A stretch of 54,325 nt of DNA from an uncultured Propionibacteriaceae bacterium (lineage in GTDB: Bacteria; Actinomycetota; Actinomycetes; Propionibacteriales; Propionibacteriaceae), in the NCBI GenBank assembly GCA_902805915.1, contig CADCUO010000047.1, positions 1-54,325 of the forward strand. Direction: 5' to 3'. Both the position numbers and the translations under genes were made by a program. The notes under the pieces are model-generated. The model worked only from the letters and a program-made list of their open reading frames with translations. It was not told the DNA's origin and made no database searches. Position 1 is the stretch's first letter. Every line of letters starts with the position of its first letter. Of the stretch, positions 6,946 through 14,449 are shown piece by piece.

Positions 6946-8088
6946 ATGGAATCGCCGCCGGTCCCCAAGCTCCGCCCCGCCGGCTTGCCCCCGGGGGTGC
7001 AGGCGGGCCCGCTCGGAAGGCGGTTCGTCGCCTATCTCATCGACTCCGTCGCACCGGGGGCCTTCGTCGTGGCCGGATTTGGCATCGCAGACACCGTCGA
7101 TCCTGGCGCCGAGCTCCTATGGAAGGTGCTCGCACTCGTTGTCGGGCTTGACTGGGCCCTGCTCGTCTGGTGGATGTTCGCTACCAAGTCCGCCGGCCCC
7201 GGGATGCGGTTGATGAAGCTGCAGCTGGTCGGGTTGTCCGATGGCCGCCCTCTCGGCTGGTTTCGCTATCTCCGACGTACGGTCGTGATGTGGCTGCTCA
7301 CTGCCAGCGGCATCGGCTTGGTCGTTCTAGTCGTGCAGCTGCTGCAGGATCGGCTACACCTCGGCCCGCCGGACCGGGTAGTGAACTCCGTAGTCATTGT
7401 GGAGCGGGCAAAGGCATCGGCGCGGCCGGGGAACTCGGGGGCGGGGGCGGCGATCCAGCAGCAGGACGGTGACCCGCCTCAGCTTCGGTCCCAGGACCAG
7501 CGGGAGCCGACATCCACCGGGTCAGTCACCGACCTGCCACCGCAGCCGGTCGCGAGCGGGGCTGAGCCGCAGCCAGCTCCCGCTGGCGGGCTGCAACCGG
7601 AACCAGCTTCTGGTGGCGGGCCCGAGCAGGAGCCAGCTTCCGCTGGCGGACCCGAACAGGAGCCGGCTCCCGCTGGCGGGCCCGCACTCGAGCCGGCTCC
7701 GGCTGATGTGGCCGAGCTGCAATTAGCCGCTGATGGACGCCCACTGGACGAAGGCTGGATGGTGGGCCTGGACGACGGCCGGGAGCTCCCTATTATCGGG
7801 GTGGTGCTGCTGGGTCGGAACCCGCAGGGCCGACCGGGCGAAGAGGTCGAGCTGGTCAAGGTCGCCGACCCGACCCGTACGGTGTCCAAGACCCACCTCG
7901 CGATCGGAGTCGACGCCTATGGCATCTACGTGATGGATCGCGGCTCCACCAACGGCTCGTCGGTCACCAGCGCTGGAGGAGTGTCCACCCCGTGCCCGCC
8001 CGGGGATGTGATCGGCGTCTCCGAGGGCAACGTCGTCTCCTTCGGGGACCACTGGCTGGAGATCAGGCGGGCCTCGCCGACGCAGTAG
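6946..8088 (+). CDS. RDD-family membrane protein with a C-terminal FHA domain
   Basis: 380 residues. Residues 20-150 are an RDD domain: GRRFVAYLIDSVAPG with the Arg/Asp pair, a second hydrophobic segment (LLWKVLALVVGLDWALLVWWMF), and a third (VVMWLLTASGIGLVVLVVQLL). Residues 160-275 are a Pro/Glu/Ala-rich linker holding five 10-residue repeats. Residues 280-375 are an FHA domain (LLGRNPQG, VSKTHLAI, DRGSTNGSS). The predicted role is a membrane-anchored phosphopeptide reader. The SD ATAGGAGCAGG precedes the ATG, 40 bp after the FHA gene, so both are probably one operon. The TAG stop supplies the first bases of the dcd -10 box. Confidence 0.88.
   Translation: MESPPVPKLRPAGLPPGVQAGPLGRRFVAYLIDSVAPGAFVVAGFGIADTVDPGAELLWKVLALVVGLDWALLVWWMFATKSAGPGMRLMKLQLVGLSDGRPLGWFRYLRRTVVMWLLTASGIGLVVLVVQLLQDRLHLGPPDRVVNSVVIVERAKASARPGNSGAGAAIQQQDGDPPQLRSQDQREPTSTGSVTDLPPQPVASGAEPQPAPAGGLQPEPASGGGPEQEPASAGGPEQEPAPAGGPALEPAPADVAELQLAADGRPLDEGWMVGLDDGRELPIIGVVLLGRNPQGRPGEEVELVKVADPTRTVSKTHLAIGVDAYGIYVMDRGSTNGSSVTSAGGVSTPCPPGDVIGVSEGNVVSFGDHWLEIRRASPTQ
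7561..7710 (+). repeat. Five tandem 30-bp repeats in the RDD-FHA linker
   Basis: Five in-frame units of 30 bp encode AEPQPAPAGG, LQPEPASGGG, PEQEPASAGG, PEQEPAPAGG and PALEPAPADV. Units three and four are nearly identical at DNA level, so copy number may vary between strains. Confidence 0.85.
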
Positions 8089-8091
8089 GGT
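8086..8091 (+). promoter_or_regulatory. -10 box of dcd, overlapping the previous stop codon
   Basis: TAGGGT lies 6 nt upstream of the dcd ATG. Its first three bases are the TAG stop of the RDD-FHA gene. No SD is present, so dcd is probably transcribed leaderless from here. Confidence 0.5.
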
Positions 8092-8097
8092 CGCCCC

Positions 8098-8673
8098 ATG
8101 CTGCTTTCGGATCGCGATATCAAGGCTGAGGTCGACACCGGTCGGATCGGCCTGGAGCCGTACTCCAGCGAGATGGTTCAGCCGTCCAGCATCGACGTCC
8201 GACTCGACCGCTACTTCCGGGTGTTCGAGAACCACCGCTACCCCCACATCGACCCCTCTCAGGAACAGCTGGATCTCACCCGGCCGGTGCAGCCGGAGGA
8301 GGACGAGCCCTTCATCCTCCATCCGGGGGAGTTCGCCCTCGGCTCCATCTTCGAAGTTGTGACGCTGCCGGATGACATCGCGGCCCGGGTGGAGGGCAAG
8401 TCGTCGCTGGGTCGACTCGGCTTGTTGACGCACGCCACCGCTGGGTTCATCGACCCGGGGTTCTCCGGGCACGTCACCTTGGAGCTCTCGAACGTGGCCA
8501 CCCTGCCGATCAAGCTGTGGCCCGGGATGAAGATCGGCCAGCTGTGCTTCTTCCGGCTCACCTCACCCTCGGAGCATCCGTACGGCTCAGCCAAGTACGG
8601 CTCCCGCTACCAGGGCCAGCGCGGCCCGACACCGAGCCGGTCACATCTCAACTTCTACCGCACCAAGATCTAG
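8098..8673 (+). CDS. dcd: dCTP deaminase, probably bifunctional dUMP-forming
   Basis: 191 residues, the usual length for actinobacterial Dcd. It opens with MLLSDRDIK and carries QPSSIDVRL, the catalytic [11 protein letters not shown] segment (Glu as general base) and [18 protein letters not shown]. It deaminates dCTP in pyrimidine nucleotide synthesis; the Mycobacterium tuberculosis homologue goes directly to dUMP plus diphosphate, and this one, sharing length and core motifs, probably does too. Homotrimeric cytoplasmic enzyme in the family. The start is fixed by the TAGGGT box 6 nt upstream and by alignment of the N-terminus. Confidence 0.97.
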   Translation: MLLSDRDIKAEVDTGRIGLEPYSSEMVQPSSIDVRLDRYFRVFENHRYPHIDPSQEQLDLTRPVQPEEDEPFILHPGEFALGSIFEVVTLPDDIAARVEGKSSLGRLGLLTHATAGFIDPGFSGHVTLELSNVATLPIKLWPGMKIGQLCFFRLTSPSEHPYGSAKYGSRYQGQRGPTPSRSHLNFYRTKI

Positions 8674-8679
8674 ACCGAC

Positions 8680-9453
8680 TCAGGCGCGATAGACGGCGAT
8701 CTCACCGGACGCGGTCCGCGCCCGTACCGACACGTACGGCTCGTCGTCAGCCGGCTGGCTGCTGGCCTCCAACGCGATCCTGATCCGGCCGCTGACCGAG
8801 TTCAGATCCAGCCAGGCCGGAAGGTCGTCAGCGATACCGACGGTCAACGATCCGGACGCCGACCGCAGGTCGACCGACCCGGATGTCGACGGTACGGCGA
8901 TGTCCCCCGACCCCGAGCTGGCCTGCATCGCCGCCTCGTGAAGGGACCGGATGACCACCTCGCCGGAGCCCGACTTGGCTGAGACCAGGCAGCGGGCCGT
9001 ATCCACCGTGATGTCACCCGAGCCCGTGGTGAGCCGCGCCCCGGTCCCGGTCAGCTCGCCGAGTGTTAGATCGCCCGAGCCGGTGGAGCAGGTGAGGTCC
9101 TCGGCACTGGTGATGGTGATGTCCCCGGAGCCGGACACGATCTTGGAGCGGCTGATCGGCGCCGTGACTGAGATGTCGGCCGATCCGCTGCCGATCGAGT
9201 AGGTGAGACCGTCGGGCACGCCCAGTCTCAGGTGCGCGGTGGAGGTGAGGAAGAGTCGGTGGGGACAGTCGATCCGCAGCTGATCGCCGTCCTGGTGTAC
9301 CTCGATTGCCTCCAGGAAGTCCTGGTCGGCGGCGTTCAGGCTTCCCTCGACGGCATCCTCAGCCGATCCTGAAGCGATGGTGATCGACCCGGAACCGAAG
9401 TTCTCGACCGAGATGTGCCGAACGTCTCCATAGACGAAGTTGCGGAAGCTCAT
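8680..9453 (-). CDS. DUF4097 beta-strand repeat protein, cytosolic
   Basis: 257 residues. From residue 40 on, the chain is a series of beta-rungs with recurring GSGDI / SGSG motifs (GSGSADISV, SGSGDITI, STGSGDLTL, TTGSGDITV, KSGSGEVVI, SSGSGDIAV), typical of DUF4097 right-handed beta-helix proteins. There is no signal peptide, lipobox or membrane segment, so unlike many DUF4097 proteins it should stay in the cytoplasm. The ATG at 9453 overlaps the stop of the upstream RHH gene as ATGA, with AGGGG upstream, indicating tight coupling and probably joint function. Function unknown. Confidence 0.85.
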   Translation of the reverse strand: MSFRNFVYGDVRHISVENFGSGSITIASGSAEDAVEGSLNAADQDFLEAIEVHQDGDQLRIDCPHRLFLTSTAHLRLGVPDGLTYSIGSGSADISVTAPISRSKIVSGSGDITITSAEDLTCSTGSGDLTLGELTGTGARLTTGSGDITVDTARCLVSAKSGSGEVVIRSLHEAAMQASSGSGDIAVPSTSGSVDLRSASGSLTVGIADDLPAWLDLNSVSGRIRIALEASSQPADDEPYVSVRARTASGEIAVYRA

Positions 9454-10118
9454 CTCACCCACCCCTGTACGTTGCCGCTGCGCCCGGCGTGATCACCATG
9501 GCGACCAGCGCGACGGTCCTCTCGGCCCCTCTCGGGAGATCCGAATAACCCTCCTGGTCCGAAGACGCCGCCGGGTCCGAAGACGCCACCGGGCCCGAAG
9601 GGGCCGCCACCGCCGAAGCCGGGAGGAGCCGGAGGGACCGGAGGTGTCGGCGGAGCCCCATGACTGCGGCGCCGGTCCGCGATTGCGTCCACCACTGCCC
9701 GGACCAGCCACGCGTTGGTGGAGACCCCATCGGCAGCCGCCAGCTCGTCCACCTTGGTCTTCACCGAGCTGGGTAGCCGCAGGCTGACCCGAGCTACCGG
9801 CCCATCCTCGGAGTCCGGCTCGTCAGCGACCGCTTCGTCAGGTCGCGGCTGCAACAGGGTGTGTTCGGAGGGGTGTTCGGGGACATTGACTACGAACTCG
9901 GGGTTCTGCCCGGACATGCGGACCTCCACCGAGGCCGGTGCCAGCTCAGCGCTGATCGTCCCGGCGGCGTCCGACAGCGCTTCGATGATGGCGAGGCGGG
10001 TGGAGGACTCGATGGCGCTGCCGAGGCGTTGTGCAATCTGCTGGGTGTTGTCGTCGGCCAACGCGGCGGCGGTTGTCACACCGTGGCGGACCGACTCGAG
10101 ATAGGGAAATAGATCCAT
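9450..10118 (-). CDS. Ribbon-helix-helix (HicB-like) protein with a Gly/Pro/Phe-rich tail
   Basis: 222 residues. Residues 1-85 are helical then beta (VEVRMSGQNPEFVV). Residues 108-150 are a ribbon-helix-helix DNA-binding unit: RVSLRLPSSVKTKVDELAAADG, then VSTNAWLVRAVVDAI. Residues 160-200 form a low-complexity tail with repeated FGPGGVFGPGG. Automatic pipelines often call such proteins HicB-type antitoxins, but no HicA-like toxin is adjacent; the partner gene is DUF4097. The ATG at 10118 has a CATGCT box 6 nt upstream; earlier in-frame starts up to 10148 are possible. TGACG repeats upstream could be its operator. Confidence 0.8.
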   Translation of the reverse strand: MDLFPYLESVRHGVTTAAALADDNTQQIAQRLGSAIESSTRLAIIEALSDAAGTISAELAPASVEVRMSGQNPEFVVNVPEHPSEHTLLQPRPDEAVADEPDSEDGPVARVSLRLPSSVKTKVDELAAADGVSTNAWLVRAVVDAIADRRRSHGAPPTPPVPPAPPGFGGGGPFGPGGVFGPGGVFGPGGLFGSPERGREDRRAGRHGDHAGRSGNVQGWVR

Positions 10119-10139
10119 GACGCCAGCATGGCACCATAG

Positions 10140-10179
10140 TGACGTCATGACAAGGGTCCAGTGACGCCGGATGACGTCG
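10140..10179. promoter_or_regulatory. TGACG repeat cluster, candidate RHH operator
   Basis: TGACGTCA (10140-10147, perfect palindrome), TGACG (10162-10166) and TGACGTCG (10172-10179) lie between etfD and the RHH gene at 22- and 10-bp steps, close to whole helical turns. Short spaced repeats of this type are usual RHH targets. Confidence 0.35.
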
Positions 10180-12357
10180 TCAGTTACGTCGAACCGACTC
10201 CAACAACAGCTGCGCTACATCGAGTACCTCCACGGACTCGGCCGCCGACCCGTCTGCCTGCTGCGCGGTAAGCCCGTCGGAAAGCATCACCCGGCAGAAC
10301 GGGCATCCGGTGGCGATAGCCGAACCGGCGCTGCCGCTGGAGTCGGCCGCCGACAACGTCGCCACAGCTTCCTGGGTGCGGTTGACGTTGATCCGGGTGC
10401 CGATCTTCTCCTCCATCCACATCTGCGCACCACCTGCGCCGCAGCAGAACGACCGCTCCCGAGTGCGCGGCATCTCCGCGAGCGTGGCTCCCGGTAGCAC
10501 GGTCAGCAGCTCTCGCGGCGGGTCGTAGATGTCGTTGTGCCGGCCCAGGAAGCAGGGGTCGTGGTAGGTGATCGTGCGGCCGGCCACAGAGCCCGCCGGC
10601 GGCGCCAGTGGGGTCAGTGCCCCGTCGCGGACGAGCCGGTTCAGCAGCTGCGTGTGGTGCACCACCTCGAGGCTGACGCCCACCTGGGGGTACTCGTTCT
10701 TCAAGGTGTTGAGGCAGTGCGCGCAGGTCGTGACCACCTTGGCGGCCTTCGCCTCGATCAGGGTCTCTACATTCTCCGCCGCCAGCTGCTGGAAGACGAA
10801 CTCGTTGCCCGCCCGGCGAGCCGGGTCGCCGGTGCAAGTCTCGCCATTGCCGAGCACCGCGTAGGAGACACCGGCGGTGTGCAGCAGCTCCGCCACTGCC
10901 TGGGTCGTCTTCTTGGCCCGGTCCTCGAACGCCCCGGCGCAACCGACCCAGAACAGGTACTCGACGCTGGTCAGATCCTCCAGGTCCTCCCCGACAACCG
11001 GCACGCCGAAGGGCAGTTCCTTGGCCCAGTCCATCCGGCCGCGCGGGCTCATATTCCAGGGGTTCCCCTTGGACTCCAAGCCCTTGAACAGGCCGTTGAG
11101 CTGGCTGGGGAAGTCCGACTCCATCATCACCTGGTACCGGCGCATATCCATGATGTGGTCGACGTGTTCGATGTCGACCGGGCACTGCTGGACGCACGCG
11201 CCGCAGCTGGTGCACGACCACAACACGTCAGGGTCGATGACCCCGGCCAACCCATCCGTCACCTGGATCGGCCCGACCAGAGGTCGGGCAGCCTCCATCC
11301 TGGTCGCCTCCGGCAGCTCGTCACGGGCGGCCTCGGCGGCCTGCAGGTACGGCGCCTTGGCGTACGCGTGCTCTCGCAGCTCCATCACCACAAGCTTGGG
11401 CGACAACGGTTTCTGGGTGTTCCAGGCCGGGCACTGGCTCTGGCAGCGGCCACACTCGGTGCAGGTGGTGAAGTCGAGCAGCCCCTTCCAGGTGAAGTCC
11501 TCAACCTTGCCCACCCCCATCGCGGCGTCCTCGTCGAGCTCTTCGATGTCGTTGAAGTCCACCGGCTTCCCGGCGATCTTGATCGGTTGCAGCGCACCGA
11601 GTGCTGGCCGACCGCTTGCCTCGCGCTTGAACCAGATGTTCGGCCAGGCAGTGAACCTGTGCCAAGCGACGCCCATCGTTGTATTCAAGGCGATGGTGAT
11701 GAACCAGGCCATCGAGATGATGATCTTGACAGCGGCAACAACCACAATGGCGGTTTCCAGGCCAGCCGTCGAAATGCCGCCAGGCAAGAGGAACCAGCTC
11801 AGCGGGAAGTGGATGCGGGACGTCTCCGCTCCCAGCAGCTGATGCTCCAAAGCCCGCAATAACAAGACGCAGACGACGATGCCGAGGATGGTCAGCTCGA
11901 CGTAGACCCCCTGCCAGGTACGGGATCCGTGGAAGCGCGAGAGCCGGCCCGCCCGCCGCGACCGGAACCGTACGACCATCAGGTAGGTGATCGAGATCAA
12001 TCCGAGCCAGGCGATCAGCTCGCTCAGCCACTCATAGACCACCCAGTGTCCGATGATCGGCAACGCGTACCGGGGGTTGAACAGCTGGCCGTACGCGGTG
12101 ACCAGGGTGAAGAAAAGGGCGCCGAAGGCAACGAACACGAACCAGTGCGCGATCCCGACTGTCGTCCACTGCAGCATCCGCGTGTGGCCGAGGGTCTCGA
12201 CCAGCATGTGCTTCCAGCGGTCCCGTGGTCGATCCGATCGTCCGCTGGTGCGCTGGCCGAGCTTGATCACGCCCACCATGGACGCCACTGCCCGACCGAA
12301 GAGAACGACGCCGACAACGGAGATGGCCAAAGCGACGACGATGGCGACGATCTTCAC
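10180..12357 (-). CDS. etfD: EtfD-type membrane (Fe-S)-binding ETF:menaquinone reductase
   Basis: 725 residues. Five or six membrane segments lie in residues 1-230 (for example IVAIVVALAISVVGVVLFG and ETAIVVVAAVKIIISMAWF), with His residues suited to haem. Two 4Fe-4S motifs follow: CTECGRCQSQCP near 299 and CTSCGACVQQCP near 379. The C-terminal part carries two heterodisulfide-reductase CCG domains (CAHCLNTLKN, and CCGAGGAQM near 637). The architecture matches M. tuberculosis Rv0338c (EtfD), which passes electrons from electron transfer flavoprotein, loaded by fatty acid beta-oxidation, to menaquinone. GTG start; GGAG lies 6 nt upstream inside a perfect palindrome ACGGAGCTCCGT. ETF genes are not in the window. 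Confidence 0.9.
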   Translation of the reverse strand: MKIVAIVVALAISVVGVVLFGRAVASMVGVIKLGQRTSGRSDRPRDRWKHMLVETLGHTRMLQWTTVGIAHWFVFVAFGALFFTLVTAYGQLFNPRYALPIIGHWVVYEWLSELIAWLGLISITYLMVVRFRSRRAGRLSRFHGSRTWQGVYVELTILGIVVCVLLLRALEHQLLGAETSRIHFPLSWFLLPGGISTAGLETAIVVVAAVKIIISMAWFITIALNTTMGVAWHRFTAWPNIWFKREASGRPALGALQPIKIAGKPVDFNDIEELDEDAAMGVGKVEDFTWKGLLDFTTCTECGRCQSQCPAWNTQKPLSPKLVVMELREHAYAKAPYLQAAEAARDELPEATRMEAARPLVGPIQVTDGLAGVIDPDVLWSCTSCGACVQQCPVDIEHVDHIMDMRRYQVMMESDFPSQLNGLFKGLESKGNPWNMSPRGRMDWAKELPFGVPVVGEDLEDLTSVEYLFWVGCAGAFEDRAKKTTQAVAELLHTAGVSYAVLGNGETCTGDPARRAGNEFVFQQLAAENVETLIEAKAAKVVTTCAHCLNTLKNEYPQVGVSLEVVHHTQLLNRLVRDGALTPLAPPAGSVAGRTITYHDPCFLGRHNDIYDPPRELLTVLPGATLAEMPRTRERSFCCGAGGAQMWMEEKIGTRINVNRTQEAVATLSAADSSGSAGSAIATGCPFCRVMLSDGLTAQQADGSAAESVEVLDVAQLLLESVRRN

Positions 12358-12427
12358 ACGGAGCTCCGTCCAAGCGGTGAGCGCGGCTGCATCTCACCCT
12401 ATTGCGTGTAGTGGCGCAGTGCGGCGA

Positions 12428-12456
12428 AGCGTAGCCAGATGTTACCAATGAGTAAC
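12428..12456 (-). promoter_or_regulatory. etfD promoter with a TetR-type operator candidate
   Basis: A -10 box TACGCT (12433-12428, minus strand) is preceded by an inverted repeat GTTAC-N6-GTAAC (12441-12456) covering the -35 region. Repeats of the TTAC/GTAA type are common targets of TetR-family fatty-acid regulators in actinobacteria, which fits the role of EtfD. Confidence 0.45.
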
Positions 12457-12599
12457 TTGACGTGGACGCGTGTGCGTGGCCACGCCGGTCATGGTCAAAG
12501 AAATGTCGGAGCATGGGGCTAGGGTCGAGACAGCCCTATCTTGGGGCGCGAGGCGCCGACGCGGTGGCCTGCGAGCGACTGAGCACAGATGGGGTTGGC
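12457..12599 (+). promoter_or_regulatory. Upstream region of the osmoprotectant operon
   Basis: This part of the divergent gap has no gene. TAGGGT at 12520-12525 is the best -10 box for the operon and would give a leader of about 70 nt. TAGGG and CCCTA arms (12520-12538) flank the likely start point and may be an operator. Low certainty. Confidence 0.3.
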
Positions 12600-13775
12600 G
12601 TGATCGAGTTCGAGTCAGTGAGCAAGACCTTCCGGGATGGGACCACCGCGGTGGTCGACCTGACGCTGACCGTGCCATCGGACCAGATCACCGTGATCGT
12701 CGGGCCTTCCGGATGCGGCAAGACGACCACCTTGCGGATGATCAACCGGATGATCGAGCCCACCTCCGGCCGGATCCTCTGGGACGGTACGCCGCTGCAC
12801 TCGAAGAAGAAGACCACACTTCGTCGCCAGATGGGCTACGTGATCCAAAGCGGTGGGCTGTTTCCGCACCGGACGGTGCTGGATAACGTCGGTACGGTGC
12901 CCGGACTGCTCGGCTGGGACAAGTCCAAGACGCGGCAGCGTTCGATTGAGCTGCTCGACAGCGTCGGGCTAGATCGCGCCCTGGCTGACCGCTATCCCGC
13001 TCAGCTCTCCGGCGGCCAGCAGCAACGGGTGGGAGTGGCACGGGCACTCGCCGCCGACCCGATGGTGATGCTGATGGACGAGCCGTTCTCCGCGGTCGAC
13101 CCGGTCGTACGGGCTGAGCTGCACGAGTTCTTCTTGGGCCTGCAACGGCAGCTGAGCAAGACGATCGTGTTGATCACTCACGACATCGACGAGGCGATCA
13201 AGCTCGGTGACCAGGTGGCCATCCTTCGGGTGGGCGGCACACTGGCCCAGGTGGGGACGCCGCAACAGCTGTTGGACGAGCCGGCGGACGCATTCGTCGA
13301 AGGTTTCGTGGGACGGGACCGCGGCTATCGCGCCCTGTCGTTCTCCTCCGCGGCCAACCTGCCGCTGAAGCGCGTGACGGCCGTCCGTGATCCCTCGCTG
13401 GCACGTCCGGGCGAGCCGACGCTGGTCGTCGACGCCGACGCCAGGCCACTGGGATGGGCGGACGCCGAGCGCCCGGGGCAGGTCTTTCAGCTGGGCGCCA
13501 CCTTCGACCCAGAGCAGGACACCTTGCGGGCCGCCCTCGACTCTGCCCTCACCTCGCCAGTGGGTCTGGCGGTGGCCGTACCGACTGCCACCGACCGGTA
13601 CGCCGGTGTGGTCAGCGCCGCAGACATCTTGGCCCAGGTCACGCAGTCCCGAGCAGCGCTGGCCGAAACCCTGTCGATACGGGAAGTCGAGGCCGAACAG
13701 TCGACGTCGGAGTCCTCAGCCGAGGTGAGCTCAAGCCGGAGCGCCGAGGATGACAACGCGATGAGGGCATCGTGA
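12600..13775 (+). CDS. Osmoprotectant (glycine betaine/choline-type) ABC transporter ATP-binding protein
   Basis: 391 residues. Walker A GPSGCGKTTTLRMIN near residue 36, Q-loop VIQSGGLFPHRT, signature LSGGQQQRVGVARAL, Walker B MLMDEPFSAVDP and the H-loop ITHDIDEA are intact. The spacing and the GYRALS/DPSL stretch place it with OpuCA/OsmV/ProV ATPases. Residues 260-365 are a degenerate CBS pair, the ionic-strength sensor in OpuA, with a weak second repeat (YAGVVSAADIL). It energises uptake of betaine-like compatible solutes. The GTG at 12600 is preceded by GATGGGG and starts with the canonical IEFESVSKTF; upstream in-frame codons lack domain similarity. The stop overlaps the next start. Confidence 0.9.
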   Translation: MIEFESVSKTFRDGTTAVVDLTLTVPSDQITVIVGPSGCGKTTTLRMINRMIEPTSGRILWDGTPLHSKKKTTLRRQMGYVIQSGGLFPHRTVLDNVGTVPGLLGWDKSKTRQRSIELLDSVGLDRALADRYPAQLSGGQQQRVGVARALAADPMVMLMDEPFSAVDPVVRAELHEFFLGLQRQLSKTIVLITHDIDEAIKLGDQVAILRVGGTLAQVGTPQQLLDEPADAFVEGFVGRDRGYRALSFSSAANLPLKRVTAVRDPSLARPGEPTLVVDADARPLGWADAERPGQVFQLGATFDPEQDTLRAALDSALTSPVGLAVAVPTATDRYAGVVSAADILAQVTQSRAALAETLSIREVEAEQSTSESSAEVSSSRSAEDDNAMRAS

Positions 13776-14449
13776 TCGACTGGGTCACCAACCGCAGCCT
13801 GGACTGGAACTGGCTTGGGCGCAACGCCGGAATGATCGGAAGCCTGACGCTGGAGCATGCCATCTTGGCTGTCGTCCCGGTCCTGGTGGCATTTGCCGTC
13901 TCCATCCCGCTGGGATACCTGGTGTTTAGGACCGGACGGGCTGCCAACAGTGTGCTGGCCCTGTTCGGAGTCATCTACTCCATCCCGTCGCTCGCGCTGT
14001 TCGTGGCCATGCCGGCCTTTCTGGGCACCAAGATCCTCAGCCCGATCAACATCGCGGTGGCCCTGGCCATCTACTCGGTCGCCTTGCTGGTTCGCAGCGT
14101 GGTCGACGGGTTGCGGTCGGTCCCTTCCTCGGTGAAACAGTCCGCCTCGGCAGTCGGGTACGGAGGCCTCCGTAGGTTCATGACTGTTGAGCTGCCCCTA
14201 GCCATGCCAGTGGTGTTCGCCGGTCTGCGGGTGGTTACGGTGTCCAACATCGCGCTGGTCAGTGTCGGCGTTCTAATCGGCTTGGGCTCGCTCGGACAGC
14301 TGTTCGACACCGGGTTCAACCGCAACTTCTACACCCCGATCGTGGTCGGTCTGGTGCTGACCGTGGTGCTGGCGCTGATCGCCGACGCCGTCATCTTGCT
14401 GATCCAGCGCGGCACGCTGCCGTGGGCACGGGGTCGGAGAGCGGCATGA
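13772..14449 (+). CDS. Osmoprotectant ABC transporter permease, first subunit
   Basis: 225 residues with five or six membrane helices (for example HAILAVVPVLVAFAVSIPLGYLV without its flanks, VALAIYSVALLV, VVGLVLTVVLALIADAVIL). The EAA-type coupling loop reads SVKQSASAVGYGGLRRF followed by ELPLAMPV. It is of the OpuCB/ProW type. The GTG overlaps the ATPase stop by four bases and its own stop overlaps the next ATG (ATGA), so the three genes are translationally coupled. The two permeases presumably form the heterodimeric channel. Confidence 0.9.
   Translation: MIDWVTNRSLDWNWLGRNAGMIGSLTLEHAILAVVPVLVAFAVSIPLGYLVFRTGRAANSVLALFGVIYSIPSLALFVAMPAFLGTKILSPINIAVALAIYSVALLVRSVVDGLRSVPSSVKQSASAVGYGGLRRFMTVELPLAMPVVFAGLRVVTVSNIALVSVGVLIGLGSLGQLFDTGFNRNFYTPIVVGLVLTVVLALIADAVILLIQRGTLPWARGRRAA

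Noticed and set aside
7723-8472. 249-codon minus-strand frame across the RDD-FHA/dcd junction
   Set aside because: Mirror of two well-supported genes on the other strand; composition (Arg, Val, Asp, Gly rich) is typical of antisense frames in high-GC DNA.
9450-10118. HicA/HicB toxin-antitoxin module
   Set aside because: The RHH domain fits, but the neighbour is a DUF4097 beta-helix protein, not a HicA double-stranded RNA-binding toxin.
10537-11862. 441-codon plus-strand frame opposite etfD
   Set aside because: etfD on the minus strand has clear Fe-S motifs; the antisense frame has no recognisable domain.
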